Position numbers and translations under genes: made by a program. Below, piece after piece: positions 37,301 to 48,100 of a stretch of DNA of 64,000 bases. Each line of letters begins with the position of its first letter. The stretch's first letter is position 1. This DNA is from Owenia fusiformis. Taxonomy: Eukaryota; Annelida; Polychaeta; Sabellida; Oweniidae. The notes under the pieces were generated by a model. That model searched no databases. It was not told the DNA's origin and worked only from the letters and a program-made list of their open reading frames with translations. The DNA is taken from positions 36,957,375 to 37,021,374 of the forward strand of contig CAIIXF020000005.1 of the NCBI GenBank assembly GCA_903813345.2. The letters run 5' to 3'.

Positions 37301-40300
37301 TGATTAATCATTATATTTACTTTTCTTGAAGATAATGAATAGATCTAAAAGATATACCCATGAAAATATTCATAATTCAAGTTAGAATTGTCTGAAGTTG
37401 TTTGCGATAACCTACATGCTCCTTTATAACATTATTATGTAAATACCTGTGTAAGTGGAACACTCTCCGTTCTGCGTTCCACTTAGAAGATGTTCCACTT
37501 ACAGAGGTTTTGGGTTCACAGGGAACATACAAAATCAAATATAGGATTTATATGTATCATTGGAAATATGATTCTCCCTTCATTACAGGGCAGGTATATA
37601 CCATTAATAATTCATTTATTTAACTCAAAAAGGTATCTGACATTCTTAATCCTCCTCATTCTGCCAAAAATGTTTTCTGATATTCTTAATCCTCCTAATT
37701 GTGCCAGTCTCAGGTACAAGGATTAGGCAATTAAGTTTTAAAGACTTGTTCCTACTGTTAATAATTCAATTGTTTTTAAATGACATTTTTAATCTTACTT
37801 ATTAAGTTTGAAACAAACAGCAAGGGATATTAATTAGTGGTAGCATCACGTGTCCAGTTCTACAGGAGGTTAATCCAATTTTCTGAATGAAAATCTTATG
37901 AAATCTTAATTTGCTGATAATCAAATTAATTATTGGTTGCATCACATGTTGACCTCTACAGGAGGTTAATCCATTAAAATCCATTAAAATCCTAATTTGC
38001 CAATTATCACAGTATTACCTGTTTTCATACCCAGATATCATTGAAGGAGATTAATTCTGTTTACATATATCAATATTGAAATCTATGGAAATTGACTATT
38101 CCACTTAGCAGGTTAATTTTTCAATATGGGGTGTTCACTGTTCAAGTTTGGAGGTGTTCCACTTACAGAGATTCAATTAACATTAAGTCAATGGGTTTTT
38201 AAAACGGGACTTTGAAAAGTCGTTCCACTTGGGAGGTGTTCCACTTACAGAGGTGTTCCATTTAGCAGGTTCTACTGTACATTACTTGTGCATGATGACC
38301 ACCATAGTCTAGTTGCTCAAATGAGATCAATTGATGATTATAATGTTTAGACTTTATGTCAATATCCAGACTGTATGCCAACCTCTCTAGTATGTGATTT
38401 CACTAGATTTTATTATGATACATGTACTTAATTGAAAACTTACATATAAAATATCTTAAGTCCTATATTCTAGTAATAAATGAATTAGAATGTCACCTTA
38501 CATTTGATGATGGTATAAATTTATTGATTTTGTGTCTATCAATACATGTTTCTAACTTAATGCTGCAAAATGATAAAATTCACCACATCCACTTTCTTCA
38601 ATTTTCCAGGGGTAGGGCACTATAAAGTCATATTAAAATTACAAAATAGTACTTCATAACTAAAATAGATGTATTACAATACCACACATAGCTTAGAAAT
38701 GTTTTTAGAATACTACTTTGAGCTGTTAAAGCTGTCATATTGTGCTTGAAGCTACAAATATAAAATTGGCAAGACAAAAATTGCGTATCTTTTTCCTGTT
38801 TTTTGTATTTTTCTGAGACCAATAAGGGTATCAACCCATAACTTTAGGATAGTATTCATATTTGTACTAGCAATGTATGGTGTACAACTCAGAACAATAG
38901 CTCATATATCCTTTGAGTTATGAACTAGTTTCATAGTACCCCCTAGAATATTTTCCTAGGGGGGAAAAATGCCAAAATTTAGTGTCATGACCACCCCGTT
39001 GAGCTGTCATCTTTTAATATCTTTATCAGCATGAAAAACTGATCTAGTAAAAATAGGTCTGTTGCTTTTTCTAAAAAATGCCTCAAAAACTTGAATTATT
39101 TGAATTGGAACCTGTCTATCATGAAATAATTATGTTTCACAAAAAGCAAAAAGTTGGTTTTACAGGCTTTTAATATTGTGATATCATCAAATCATTGCCC
39201 CTATGCTATAAAATGGAACCATCGTTTGTCAGTGTGTAAATATGTTATCAGCACACTGTAGTATATTAACATTTTAATATATGCTAAAGGAGATTTAGAT
39301 CTTCAAAACATTGATTCAGATCCTTATCCTATGCCAAGTAGAGTTTTAGGGAGATAAGTTGGTAAGATATATCCCGTATCCTGATTTTGAGGTTTCCATC
39401 TCCAGAACCTCCATATCTCCCGCCATTTCTCCTGCTTCGGTGCATATCTTCCCGATTCAGTGCATATTTTCCCGCTTCCGGTAATTTCACTGAAAACTCT
39501 ACTTGGTATAGGATAAAGCAGTTATGTAAGGTCGGTTTGGATATGGGGTTCATCCCTCGTGAGATATGCACATCTACCTTCGGTCCCTACGGTCCCTCAG
39601 GTAGATATGCATATCTCCCTCTGGATAAACCCCATATCCAAAACCTCCCAGTACATAACCCTTATTTATCACTGGTCCCAACCTGGTTATAAAGATGTTA
39701 TGTTTTTATGACAAAATGGATGATTTTCATCATTTTCACTAAGAAGGTCAAATTGTTACAAAATATCTTACCTGTACCTGTATGTTAATAGTAACATCCA
39801 GTTACTGAAAGGCAAATGAGTCACAAGTATATACATCCAAGGGCTCCAATGATTGAGTAAGAATCCCCTCACATTAGTAACAAGGACATAAACAAAATGC
39901 AAAATGTCCTGGTTGCTGAAGTGATGGCATTCTCACTCGATTATTGGAGCTGCTGAATATGCATGTATCTGCTCATGATTGACTAGCTTTTCAGTAACTG
40001 GATGTTACTATATTGGTAAAAGGTAACATCTTTATAACAAGTTGGGGACGAGTGCTTAGGGAGACATCTTTGATTACAGTACAAAGCTGTTGCATACATG
40101 TATGCCTACTCAGTTATTACAATCAATGACTTTACAAGGTAATCCCATATCTCAAATACCCTCCAGTTCTTGATCTAGTCTAGCTACAAAGTCTTGCGAC
40201 CCCCCCCCCCCCTAACTTTATATCCCAACAAGAACTGTTTGAGAGGGTGTGCAGTCAAGTCGAGTTCATAGAGGTTTGTAACTAGACTATTCTTGATCTA

Positions 40301-41878
40301 CAATTCTTATAACTTAAACTTTTGATTTTGAATTTCACAGAGGTACCAACCTGTCATCATCGTGTTCTGGAGATGAAGTCCACTTTACAAAGGTCCTCAA
40401 CAAAGAGCTTATTCTCTTGTCATCATTTCCACCATCTGCTTCAATGAGAAGACGTCGCCTTATTATTTCATCTGAAACATTACATGAATACATTCATGTT
40501 ATCACAATTTCTAAAACATACACATTCTGTATCAAGAAAGCACCTATCTAACAAGTTGCTTTGATTTAGATCTTTAGTAATAAAAGCAAATTTAAATCAT
40601 TATTCTCTTTCTCGTTGTTTGAAGTTTCATCCCTCTACTTAGATTGTGTACCAAGTTAATTTACATAGTCTATGTACTTCCAACTTCCAATGTTCAAGTT
40701 ACATTGATACTCTAAAACTCTGAACGCAAAAATTGTTCGCTTTTTATTAAAACTTTCAATGAGCAAACATTTATAAACAATTTGTTTAATCATAAAAACA
40801 AGGAATATATCCATTCATACTTAATAGTCAAAAAAGTATACTGAATAGGATTGTATGTTGAATTATGATAACAAAGACAAAGCGACGAAGCCAGGAAAAT
40901 AAAAGTAACAAGGCGAAAAATATCCAAAATGGTGGCTATATAACTCAGTCAGAAATGTGAACTTAAAGTTAGGTAAAACACCATTAAGCGCCTCGTCTGT
41001 CTCATCCTGGCTAATGAGACATTGAAGACACTTTGGTTTTTGGGATGAACAGTCAACTAAAGACAAAGAAATAATTTCTCCAAAGTCGAATATTCGGAAG
41101 ATTGTAGCAAAATATGAGGAACTTCAAGTACGTTAATACTTTGGTGAATCAATTTTTGATACTTAGTATCGATACTCTTGAATCGTCACCAAACAAGCCG
41201 ATATAGTCTATCGTGCAATGCGCTCTTCTTACACAAACGCATAAGCTAATGTAATGACCTTCAATAGCAAGTCACTACTACAGTCTCTGCTGTAGTGGCT
41301 AGCCCTTATGGCTCAGAGGTAGAGCATTTGACTCGAGAGTGGACGGTCCTAGGTTTGATTCCATCACAGGGCATTGAATTTAGCACACTCTCTTTCAAGT
41401 CTAGTATTTAGTCTATAGTCTAGATTATGTATATTTTTAAACACTAGGTCTTCTAATTAACCTGGTGTTTAAATTATGAATTACAATGGACATTATGCTT
41501 ATTGGCGTGATTCATGTCAATTGACGTGCAAAATGACAATCTCCGCGTTACACGTTAAATGGGGTTATCGTCTCCACTGTATGGGGGCATTTTTTACCTC
41601 CAAGTTATCTTTGACAGTTGAACTGAATACAATCTAGGCTAGATAGTATTTCACTCACTGGGATATTTGTGTTGCTGATTTTTTGCCTGAAAATGGACAT
41701 CCGGTTTGCATTTGAACTTTATTTCATTTATATTAAAAGTCAAATCCAAATAAATTTCGAATAAAGTTTTCACTAAGTATTGATCTATTGTTATAACACA
41801 CACTTATGTTTATATCAGCTATAAATCAACGGGAAATCGGAATAAAAGCAACAGAATATTACCATCGTTTACAGCCAT
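28309..41878 (-). CDS. THOC7: THOC7, THO/TREX complex subunit, complete
   Basis: Eight exons (41863-41878, 40351-40471, 34865-34992, 33846-33932, 33095-33152, 28983-29049, 28720-28789, 28309-28352) total 591 nt, giving 196 aa (human about 204). Diagnostic blocks are EIIRRRLLIEADG, NYQRMLASLTQCEYA, REQQNYEKLNKEI, AKRIRKNRQEYDALAK, HPDRQKTLKELEALDKELA and LDIRRKQFHVLIAAIHEMQ, then an acidic tail ending EDEDMDAT. Most of the protein is predicted coiled coil. THOC7 pairs with THOC5 in the THO core of TREX, which couples transcription to mRNA export in the nucleus. Exon 1 codes only five residues plus one base. The introns are transposon-rich; intron 5 holds a sulfotransferase gene on the other strand. 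It shares a 236-bp promoter with ATXN7. Confidence 0.96.
28555..28680. mobile_element. Family D element end with CATGGGCTTTC hairpin
   Basis: GGCTTTCAATTCTAGCTGAAAGCC forms a hairpin, followed by GACTTCACTATATCC and CTGAACTTTGTTCGTTG. The latter matches the right end of the element at 56388-57087. Possibly a solo or truncated end. Confidence 0.5.
29332..29654. mobile_element. MITE family A, copy 2 (323 bp, TA target site)
   Basis: Ends CTGTAGATACACTTA and TAAGTGTATCTACAG, flanked by TA. The interior matches 2779-3077. In THOC7 intron 5. Confidence 0.87.
30397..30611. mobile_element. Inverted-repeat element just upstream of the sulfotransferase
   Basis: GGCAGGCCCATAGCCAGG at the left is answered by CCTGGCTACAGGCCTGCC at the right. 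The inside is AT-rich with CCCCCTAGAAA and AACCCCCCTTGG. It ends about 125 bp before the sulfotransferase ATG and so may contribute to its upstream region. Confidence 0.7.
30736..32004 (+). CDS. HS3ST-like carbohydrate sulfotransferase, intronless, nested in THOC7
   Basis: A single open frame of 422 aa. Residues ~13-31 (TRTYVFVVLLITTCYLMSM) form a signal anchor, so it is a type II Golgi membrane protein. Residues ~32-170 are a charged, low-complexity stem. The catalytic domain starts near 172 with a PAPS 5'-phosphosulfate loop, IAGIKKCGTGTVTSFL, then SNHPNL and HHEEYF. The 3'-phosphate site is MTRDPTERIMSDYTQY. SYIKHIKKWLQVFP, a Cys pair (FYCFKNWC) and RTYFKPLNEALFQLLG near the end match heparan sulfate glucosamine 3-O-sulfotransferases, the likely family; another glycan acceptor is possible. 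It lies antisense inside THOC7 intron 5. The absence of introns suggests a retrogene or an intronless lineage. The ATG at 30736 sits directly before the signal anchor. Confidence 0.85.
   Translation: MMRIAGLTPMRTYTRTYVFVVLLITTCYLMSMKTQQQSKETKPLHTSDSHVVQMKDKVQPHSRDIQRLNNQRGHSRITIMENKNIKVKELNNEAGEHDSDAKLKDTDIKETNNRVSDSPAPSKPEKDEAEESKNPPGGLDTDKQQIDDTTEISNAATSNADQIKPEVVPDAMIAGIKKCGTGTVTSFLSNHPNLTLTHHEEYFISPKQIPVWYEDWRIANFSTFTPHDHVLINRCTMCFQSLRAVEKAWTLNPKLKLIFMTRDPTERIMSDYTQYNTRAIKKQNSTLPPVEESDRILDKDGEVDENSGLITTSSYIKHIKKWLQVFPIEQMYFADHNLFTSQPWTELQNLEKFLKLPAYFEKSQFVPSESKSFYCFKNWCPAKGKGRDHVETSQDVLIKLRTYFKPLNEALFQLLGKKMDWA
32159..32288. mobile_element. MITE family C, diverged GAACAC-type copy
   Basis: Contains AAGTGTTTAGATTGGCAGGTGTTCAC and ends TAGGTTTATACTG, matching the reverse of 17617-17788 with a weak left end. 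Confidence 0.5.
33228..33465. repeat. Two ~120-bp direct repeats
   Basis: CACTGGGCAACAGAAGAAA through ACTGTTCACAATCAATAAAA occurs twice in tandem in THOC7 intron 4, about 75 bp before exon 33095-33152 in transcription sense. Confidence 0.75.
33630..33807. mobile_element. MITE family C, GGAACAC-type copy
   Basis: TA-flanked, starting CAGTTAAACCTGT and ending ACATGTTATCCTG. Several AGTGGAACAC strings are answered by GTGTTCCACTT. It ends about 40 bp from THOC7 exon 33846-33932. Confidence 0.8.
33961..34105. mobile_element. MITE family B copy
   Basis: CATGCAAAATATCACCACCT, CATTTGTTACAGATG, and a right end TATGGTGGTGACAT. In THOC7 intron 3. Confidence 0.8.
34150..34255. repeat. Hairpin
   Basis: ATCATTGAATATATATGCCT pairs with AGGCATATATTCAATGAT, with further pairing of CAATTATG and CATAATTG outside. 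Followed at 34262-34345 by a tandem duplication of TTTCCATGGCTATGTTATAT. Confidence 0.7.
34565..34645. repeat. Hairpin
   Basis: TTGCTACTGAGATTGTCCCC at about 34563 pairs with GGGGACAATCTCAGTAGCAA at about 34624. It abuts the 40-bp perfect hairpin at 34668. Confidence 0.75.
34668..34805. repeat. Perfect 40-bp-arm inverted repeat near THOC7 exon 3
   Basis: Arm 34668-34707 (starts GTTATTGAATGATTTGAAGT) is the exact reverse complement of 34766-34805 over all 40 bases, with a 58-bp loop that also contains weak inverse pairing. Such perfect symmetry implies recent origin. It lies about 60 bp from exon 34865-34992. Confidence 0.9.
35056..39116. mobile_element. 4-kb element with ~530-bp terminal inverted repeats
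   Basis: Left repeat 35056-35592 (starts TAGACAGGTTCCAAT, ends CCCTACCCCTGG) is answered by right repeat 38608-39116 (starts CCAGGGGTAGGG, ends ATTGGAACCTGTCTA). The two arms align along their length with moderate divergence. No transposase is recognisable in the 3-kb interior; the best frame is about 70 codons. The target-site duplication is not clear. It looks like a non-autonomous foldback or long-TIR DNA transposon and fills most of THOC7 intron 2. A family C element is nested inside. Confidence 0.8.
37440..38277. mobile_element. Large family C element nested in the long-TIR transposon
   Basis: It begins TACCTGTGTAAGTGGAACAC, ends TTTAGCAGGTTCTACTG then TA, and has many GTTCCACTT strings near both ends. 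The interior has two diverged copies of a segment with CTACAGGAGGTTAATCC (37860-37975), with a third weaker one. Confidence 0.6.
39322..39514. mobile_element. Inverted-repeat MITE
   Basis: TATCCTATGCCAAGTAGAGT at the left pairs with ACTCTACTTGGTATAGGATA at the right. The interior has tandem CTTCCCGATTCAGTGCATAT-like units. Confidence 0.75.
39533..39645. repeat. Long hairpin with ~45-bp stem
   Basis: GGTTTGGATATGGGGTTCAT pairs with an inverted AACCCCATATCCAAAACC-type arm, and GAGATATGCACATCTACC pairs with GGTAGATATGCATATCTC. The tip contains GGTCCCTACGGTCCC. Confidence 0.8.
39665..40050. mobile_element. Foldback MITE
   Basis: CCAACCTGGTTATAAAGATG pairs with CATCTTTATAACAAGTTGG, and ATAGTAACATCCAGTTACTG pairs with CAGTAACTGGATGTTACTAT. 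The centre carries CTCCAATGATTGAG and an inverse. Confidence 0.8.
41070..41215. mobile_element. Relic of the hAT-like element seen at 47223
   Basis: AGCAAAATATGAGGA, TACGTTAATA, TAGTATCGATACTCTTG and ATCGTCACCAAACAAGCCGA match the right part of 47223-48119 at reduced similarity. No TIR is kept. Confidence 0.55.
41251..41400 (+). mobile_element. tRNA-derived SINE, copy 2
   Basis: A 5' hairpin ACTACAG-TCTCTG-CTGTAGT, a tRNA-like region with A box TGGCTCAGAGG and B box AGGTTTGATTCC, then GGGCATTGAATTTAGCACAC. It matches 24590-24738. Not a functional tRNA: the acceptor stem does not close and a long unrelated tail follows. Confidence 0.8.
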
Positions 41879-42114
41879 GTTGCCGCTACAATCTATAACA
41901 AATAATAATTATTTTGGGGAATATTGCAACGAATCGTAAATGTCATATCGTCTATCTGATGTCAATAATCCGTTTAAAAAGTGTTTGGGTCGATTTGACT
42001 CGATATTTACTTTATGATGAGTTTTATAGATCAATTTGGTTTGTTAATGCTGATTTCCGAAGATGACGTCAAGTTCGGTAGTTTCCGTGAAAAAGAGCAA
42101 CAAGAAGGTGTAAA
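41879..42114. promoter_or_regulatory. Bidirectional THOC7/ATXN7 promoter with palindromic CRE
   Basis: Only 236 bp separate the divergent ATG codons. A full CRE palindrome TGACGTCA lies at 42064-42071, 44 bp upstream of the ATXN7 start. No TATA box is placed suitably for both directions. The region also has ATATCGTC/GATGTCAATAAT motifs of unknown meaning. Confidence 0.8.
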
Positions 42115-45100
42115 ATGGCGAATTTGGACAGTAGTCCAACGCCATTTATAGGACAACCATGGTCACTGTGGGAAGAGAGTACCCAGATTGCCAACTCAAA
42201 AGGTATATTGAGACATTTATCCTTATTTTCATAAGGCCTAACCACGTCCAAATGACCATTTTGATTGTTTAATCACCGTTTGAAGACGAGCATCGAATTT
42301 ACTGTTCTTTAAATTTGTCCTCACATTTCAAGTATGTCATTCGCATGCAGTAAAAATGTGTGTTTATTTTAAGATGACGATGTGACAGATGGAGCAGGTA
42401 AAGATGAGGACGATGGAGACACCATGAAGCTTCGTGTTGAGGGTAAGTTAAGAGTCCAAATCGACCTGAGCACATCAGAAACTCCTTTGAAAATTTGAAA
42501 AGTGAAACAGGAATTTGCTTTCATTCTTTGACACCAACTTTCAAACAGAATCCCCATGTGTCATGATTCATCCAGACATCTTGATCTATCTGTTGTTTAT
42601 CAATGTATTTGAATTGTGTATTATCATCCTACTATTTAATGGGTTTGTCAGTGTTTAGTTAGACAGTGTATATATAAACAAAAGCATTGTAGGATTATTG
42701 TTGATAATATTTTTGTGCCACTCCTTGATCCTCAAGTTTAGATTGAGGAACATTCATATGAAACCTGAACTTGGCAGATAAAAGATTTATCATGCAGGAC
42801 ATTCCGCATTCATCTTCATTAGAATCTATGATTTCATTTGAATGGCTTGGTGTCTCGATCACATCTATTTTATAAAATAAGATTATGGCGATATTCTGAA
42901 ATAGAGCTATGTCATGTATCAGTTTCATATGTAACTGTTCATGGCGATATATTATAACTATGTATGCCCTGATTCACTGCTGATTCAGTCTTGGTTTCTG
43001 CAAAATTAGTATCATTTATCAAATACCTGCGTAGGTACATATATATTCTTTTATTATATGTACAGGAAAGGTGGTGTTGTACTGTTGTTTTATATATCTT
43101 ATTGTAGACCTATATTATTTTTATTTTATTTTTCAGACATGACGTTATTTGGCATGTGTCCTGCTCAAGACGAGTTCTACCTTGTAGTCTGTGAGAAATG
43201 TGGACAAGCCATAAAGCCACAAGCTTTAAAAACACATTTAGGTATAAAGCGGTTTTCATATTTATTTAAATTCCACATATATAAATGTCCAATTCATTTT
43301 CTTTTGCATTCTCCATTGTAAGAAATAGAAACATATTATTAAGATGTCATACTACATGAAGTCTGTGATCAAACAATATCAATTTTATATTTTCTCAACT
43401 TATCCAACATTCTGTTTTTGCTAAAAAATATTTACATGTTTTTGTTTCTTATACACTTAAACATGGGTTTTCAAATTCTCTTGAAAGCCCATGACTTTAA
43501 TTTTCAGATGTGATGTTATTCCCCATATATGCATAGCATTGTCCACGTAGAATATTTTGAGTATTTCACATATTCTCTGATCGTGTAAAAGCTTTTTAGG
43601 GGTACTGCTATATCATAGCAGTTTTACAAATTCCAAAGTGAGATCATTTGAAATAGAGAAATAATTCCTCAGTAACAGCTGCAGAATGGCTTTGGAAAAG
43701 TGGAAATTGTCATTCTAATTTGCTGTTACTGAAAAAATTCATTGATTTTAAATTATTTATGCAACTGATTGTAGATATTTAGAGGAGAGGAACATTAAAA
43801 AACATCTCTGTTCCATATTCATTTTCCACATTCTGCAAATCTCTGTACATCGAAGTCATTCATTAACAGTTATTATATTACAATTCCTTCCAGTGTATAA
43901 CCATTTGTTAACCAATTTGCATTGTCATTTAGCCTAATTTATTTTTATTGCAAATTGATGAAAATAATTTAAAAAAACAATACTAGTATGTATATACCAA
44001 AATAGCTAAGAGATTAGTGTAATGAGTAATTTATGACCAATTTTTTCAAATCTCCATGAAAGCAAAATGTGAAAATGCTTGTCATTTAAAATTGACTTTT
44101 CTGTTGTAAAATATATCCTATTGAATTGAAGTGTGATTGTGATATTGAACTCAAAATCCCAATGAACTGAAGTCAGCTTTTTCTGAAAACTTAAATCCCA
44201 TTGAATTAATATTCTTTTTGACATTGAATTAAATGGTTTCAGATGTTAAGAAATGTTATTGTAGTTTAGACATTTGCTTTCTGTAACATGGTTAATTTCA
44301 ATTTTGCAAATTTTTAGAAATCACAATTTCGCTGATGTTGAATTTCACAAGTTTAATCTTTATTATTTACTAAATCTTCAAAACTCTAACTTATTCCTAG
44401 TGTCATATTTAGATAAGGTTTACAATGACTAGATCACTCTATTACACATTGCGATTTTTTCGTTTATTTGATCTGATAAGCCAGTAAAAGAGACATTGTT
44501 GCAAAAAAGAAATGCATCGGAATCTCATGGCAAATTTCACGACAATTGTTTAGGGAATTTTACCACAATTGCAAAACGCATGAAATTAAATCGCACTAAA
44601 AATACAGAGATAACAGTATATGTCATTGTGATACTTTGATGATGGTTTCTGTATAATAATGATAACTTCTTCATGTCTGCGTTCATCGCATGTTATATTT
44701 CCACTTCAGAACAACGGCATAGTCAAATAACAAGTCCAAAGGGAAGTACAAAACATGGTTCATGTACTACAACGAGGTCCCCAGGACGCAAGTCTCAACA
44801 CTCTCCAAAAGCAGGATCACAGAAACAATCTGCAAGAGTGAACTTGAACAAAACATTAGAGCACATGACACGGTCAAAGAGAAATCACACTATGGCCTCA
44901 GTTAGCGTCTGTGTTGAGAGAATGCCATCTCCTGCTGTTCCTGAAATGAAAGTTTCTAAATCCAAAGAACCAGAAATGAGTATAGGGCCTCCATTAGAGG
45001 TTAACTCTTCAATAAAGGAGGAACCTCCTGAAAGAATAGAGCCATCTTTAACAAAGCCCTCAGATGAAACAAAATTAGATTCCAATAAAAATAAAACTGA

Positions 45101-48100
45101 ATTGAAAGACATTGAAATTGAAACAGTTTCTGAGGCTGAGCCTAGCCTTAGACCAGAAAAACAGATAGAGATAAAGACTGAACCCCAGGAAGCTCCACCG
45201 TTTTCTGAACCCACACTGCTTACCCATAGTGAACCTATACCGACATTAGCCCAGGTGCAGGCGACACAATTAATCAGTCAGACCACACCAGTCAGTACAG
45301 TAACAGCACCTGTATTGAAATCAATCAGGACAGTCACTCCCGTAGTGATTAAAGAAGAACTCCAGCCATTACCTCGTAAACTAAAGACACCTTCACCAAC
45401 TCCCAGCAATATTGTAACTGTCACTGACTTGTTGAGTTCCACTCCCACTTCCACTGTGTTTATCCCTCTTGGCAGTAAACAGTCTCTCAGCAGTAGTGTA
45501 CGTAGCACAACAAGTACAGGGTCTAGCAGTAGCTGCAGTAGTGCCTCCAAACTTCCGAGGTCAACCAGCAAGATGGTGTTATGTAAAGGTGAATACTTGA
45601 GTATGATGTTATATCTGTATCTCAACTTATAATGTATATGTTCATAGTTGCAAATTATTTAAAAGTAGTATTAGTGTACACACCCATTTCTTTTTTATTC
45701 AGAATATGACACAGGTATTAGTAACACATTATTGCACAAAAATGTTAAACGAAAGATTACTATTTTCAGATCGTGAATATGATGCCAATAAGCACTGTGG
45801 TGTTATTGGTCCTGATGGCAAGAACTGTACCAGATCTTTAACATGTAAAACACATGCATTGTCTCTGAGACGAAAGGTTACACGCAAAAAGCCATTTGAC
45901 ACTTTACTTAAAGAGCATAGAGCTACCAAGGAGGCTTTGTTAGCTGCAAAGAAAGCAGGTACATAAAGTTGATATTAAAATAAGACATGAGAACACATAA
46001 AAACTTTTAAAACTGTTCAATATACTGTTGAAATTTAAGTTCAAAATGAGACTTAAGATATCCCATGACTTTCATATGTTTAATTGTTTGATGTTTCCAG
46101 CTGGCTTGTTGGCTAGTCCCCTGGGTACAACAGCTTCTAAGATTGCAGGGATAAGGAACCACACAAATATTGCCAGCATCCCTGTCAGTACCTCCCACAT
46201 CCTCAACACAATCATGAAGCCTGTCTTTCATAGGTAACTAATCAAACTAGTTGTCTTCGTTTTGCACTGATGGGAGTGTGTGTATCTATTTGGTCTTGTA
46301 AGTTGGTGCCATATAAATCTTGTCATTGAAATTCCAGGAAAATTGCTTACCTGTTACTTGAAATTTTAACAGACCAGAACAGACTAGTGCCTAGATCTTA
46401 TCAGGTTTTGGGCATACTGGGTAAAACTTACTCGGTGGCCAATTTGGATTTTTTTCATAAAGAAGTGTGACTGTGAGTCTTGTTTATACTGTACATTGAT
46501 TTGGAAAAACTTCAATCAAATTTCTTATATCATCGTTTAGCTAACGCTATTGTATGTCAACCAAGGATGCCCACCTTCCAATCTGGTTGGAAAGACCTCA
46601 ATGGTCCCAGCATATCTGGACCCCTGGATTTTGGCATGATATGTTTGGGGCTTAACTTGAAGAAGCTGTGCAAATAAATTACATTTTTGAATAACTGTAT
46701 GCCAACTTCCTTTCAGTCAAACAAGTGGATATGAAATTTTCCATTGACTTTCGGGAGTGTGATATAAGAAAAAATCTTAGAATATATTACTAACTCCTGG
46801 CACATTAAAATCTATTACAGGCAGTCATCTCAGCCGCATCTTGTCCTACAACAAAAGCAGATGACTCCTCCACCTGAACAATCTGTCCACGTATCTAGTG
46901 ATGATGACGACGCTGACCGACCTGAATGCTCACATATCACATACCACCCTAGGCCTATAGCAGTAAGTATAAGACACATTACATGCCTTCATTGGCCTAA
47001 AGCAGTGTGTACCCTAGGCCTATATATCACTCCCCCTAGTTTTCTGCTTAAGTTAAAATGCTAAATTCTGCAAGTGAAATTAGTGAATTCTGCAAGGGGA
47101 AAAGGCTAAATCTGCAGAAATTCCGTGGACTTTTGCGGCATTTTTTTAAGATGTTTGAAACTTCAAACATGTAGGATTGGGCGCATAATTGGAATCACAA
47201 TATATGTAGATCAATTTTTAACTAGGGGTCCCACGATACATTATGAAACGATACGATACATATCTCGATACTCAGGTCACAATACGAGCAACGATACGAT
47301 ACATAATAGTGTAGTTGAATCGGGGGGGGGGGGGTGCAACACTGACGTAGCTGAGGTCGAGTTGAAAGTCTATCACTTGCTGTGACATTTGATTCAGATG
47401 CAGCATAAAAACTATAGTCAAGTATGAAGCATACCTGCTGTATAGTACTGTAGTCAGCTATGCATATTTTGCAATTTTTTTGAAGTCCGGCTGTGCTTTC
47501 CCTTTACTGAGGAATATTCCAAAGTTCTACAGTATATTTTCGATTGGGGGATATCAGGATATCACAACTACCCATCTTTGATGCTTATAGCCATAATTCT
47601 ATCAATTGTGTTCAAAACTTTCAAAAAGTTTCAATTTCTAACCTCCGGTCAACATTAATACTCCGAACGTGATTATTGTTTTTTTTGTTTTTTTTTAATT
47701 ATCAATATTAGTAGGCAATTTTTTTAACGCATTCTATCCAATAAAAAGGTCAAAGGTTATATTTATTTATACTAAATTGTCAAAAAGTATATATAATTAT
47801 AAAACAAATTACGTTGATATACGAAGACATAGAAGACAGGAGTTATTTGTTCGCATTCTTACTGTCAATCCGCTAAGCATTCTGTTCGCATTTATACAAC
47901 ATTTAGGGCGTGTCATGTCCAGTGAGAAACCAAACAAAAAATTTAAAAACAATTTTTCAAAAAAGTCAAATACTCAGTAGATTTCGGCAAAATATGATGG
48001 ATTTCAGGTATGTTAATAATATTTTTGTTGTATCGATATTTGAGTCTTCGTATCGATACACTTGTATCGTCACCAAATGAGCCGATGCATCGATATATCG

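Noticed and set aside
40863-41066. Minus-strand frame with a KCLQCLISQ Cys pair
   Set aside because: Short, no second half of a zinc finger, next to a hAT relic; not supportable as a gene.
41300-41368. tRNA gene
   Set aside because: A and B boxes are present but the acceptor stem does not pair and the sequence continues into a repeat-family tail shared with 24590-24738; it is a SINE.
44885-45625. Antisense frames over ATXN7 exon 4
   Set aside because: They mirror the low-complexity Ser/Pro/Glu-rich coding exon and have no splice context or homology.
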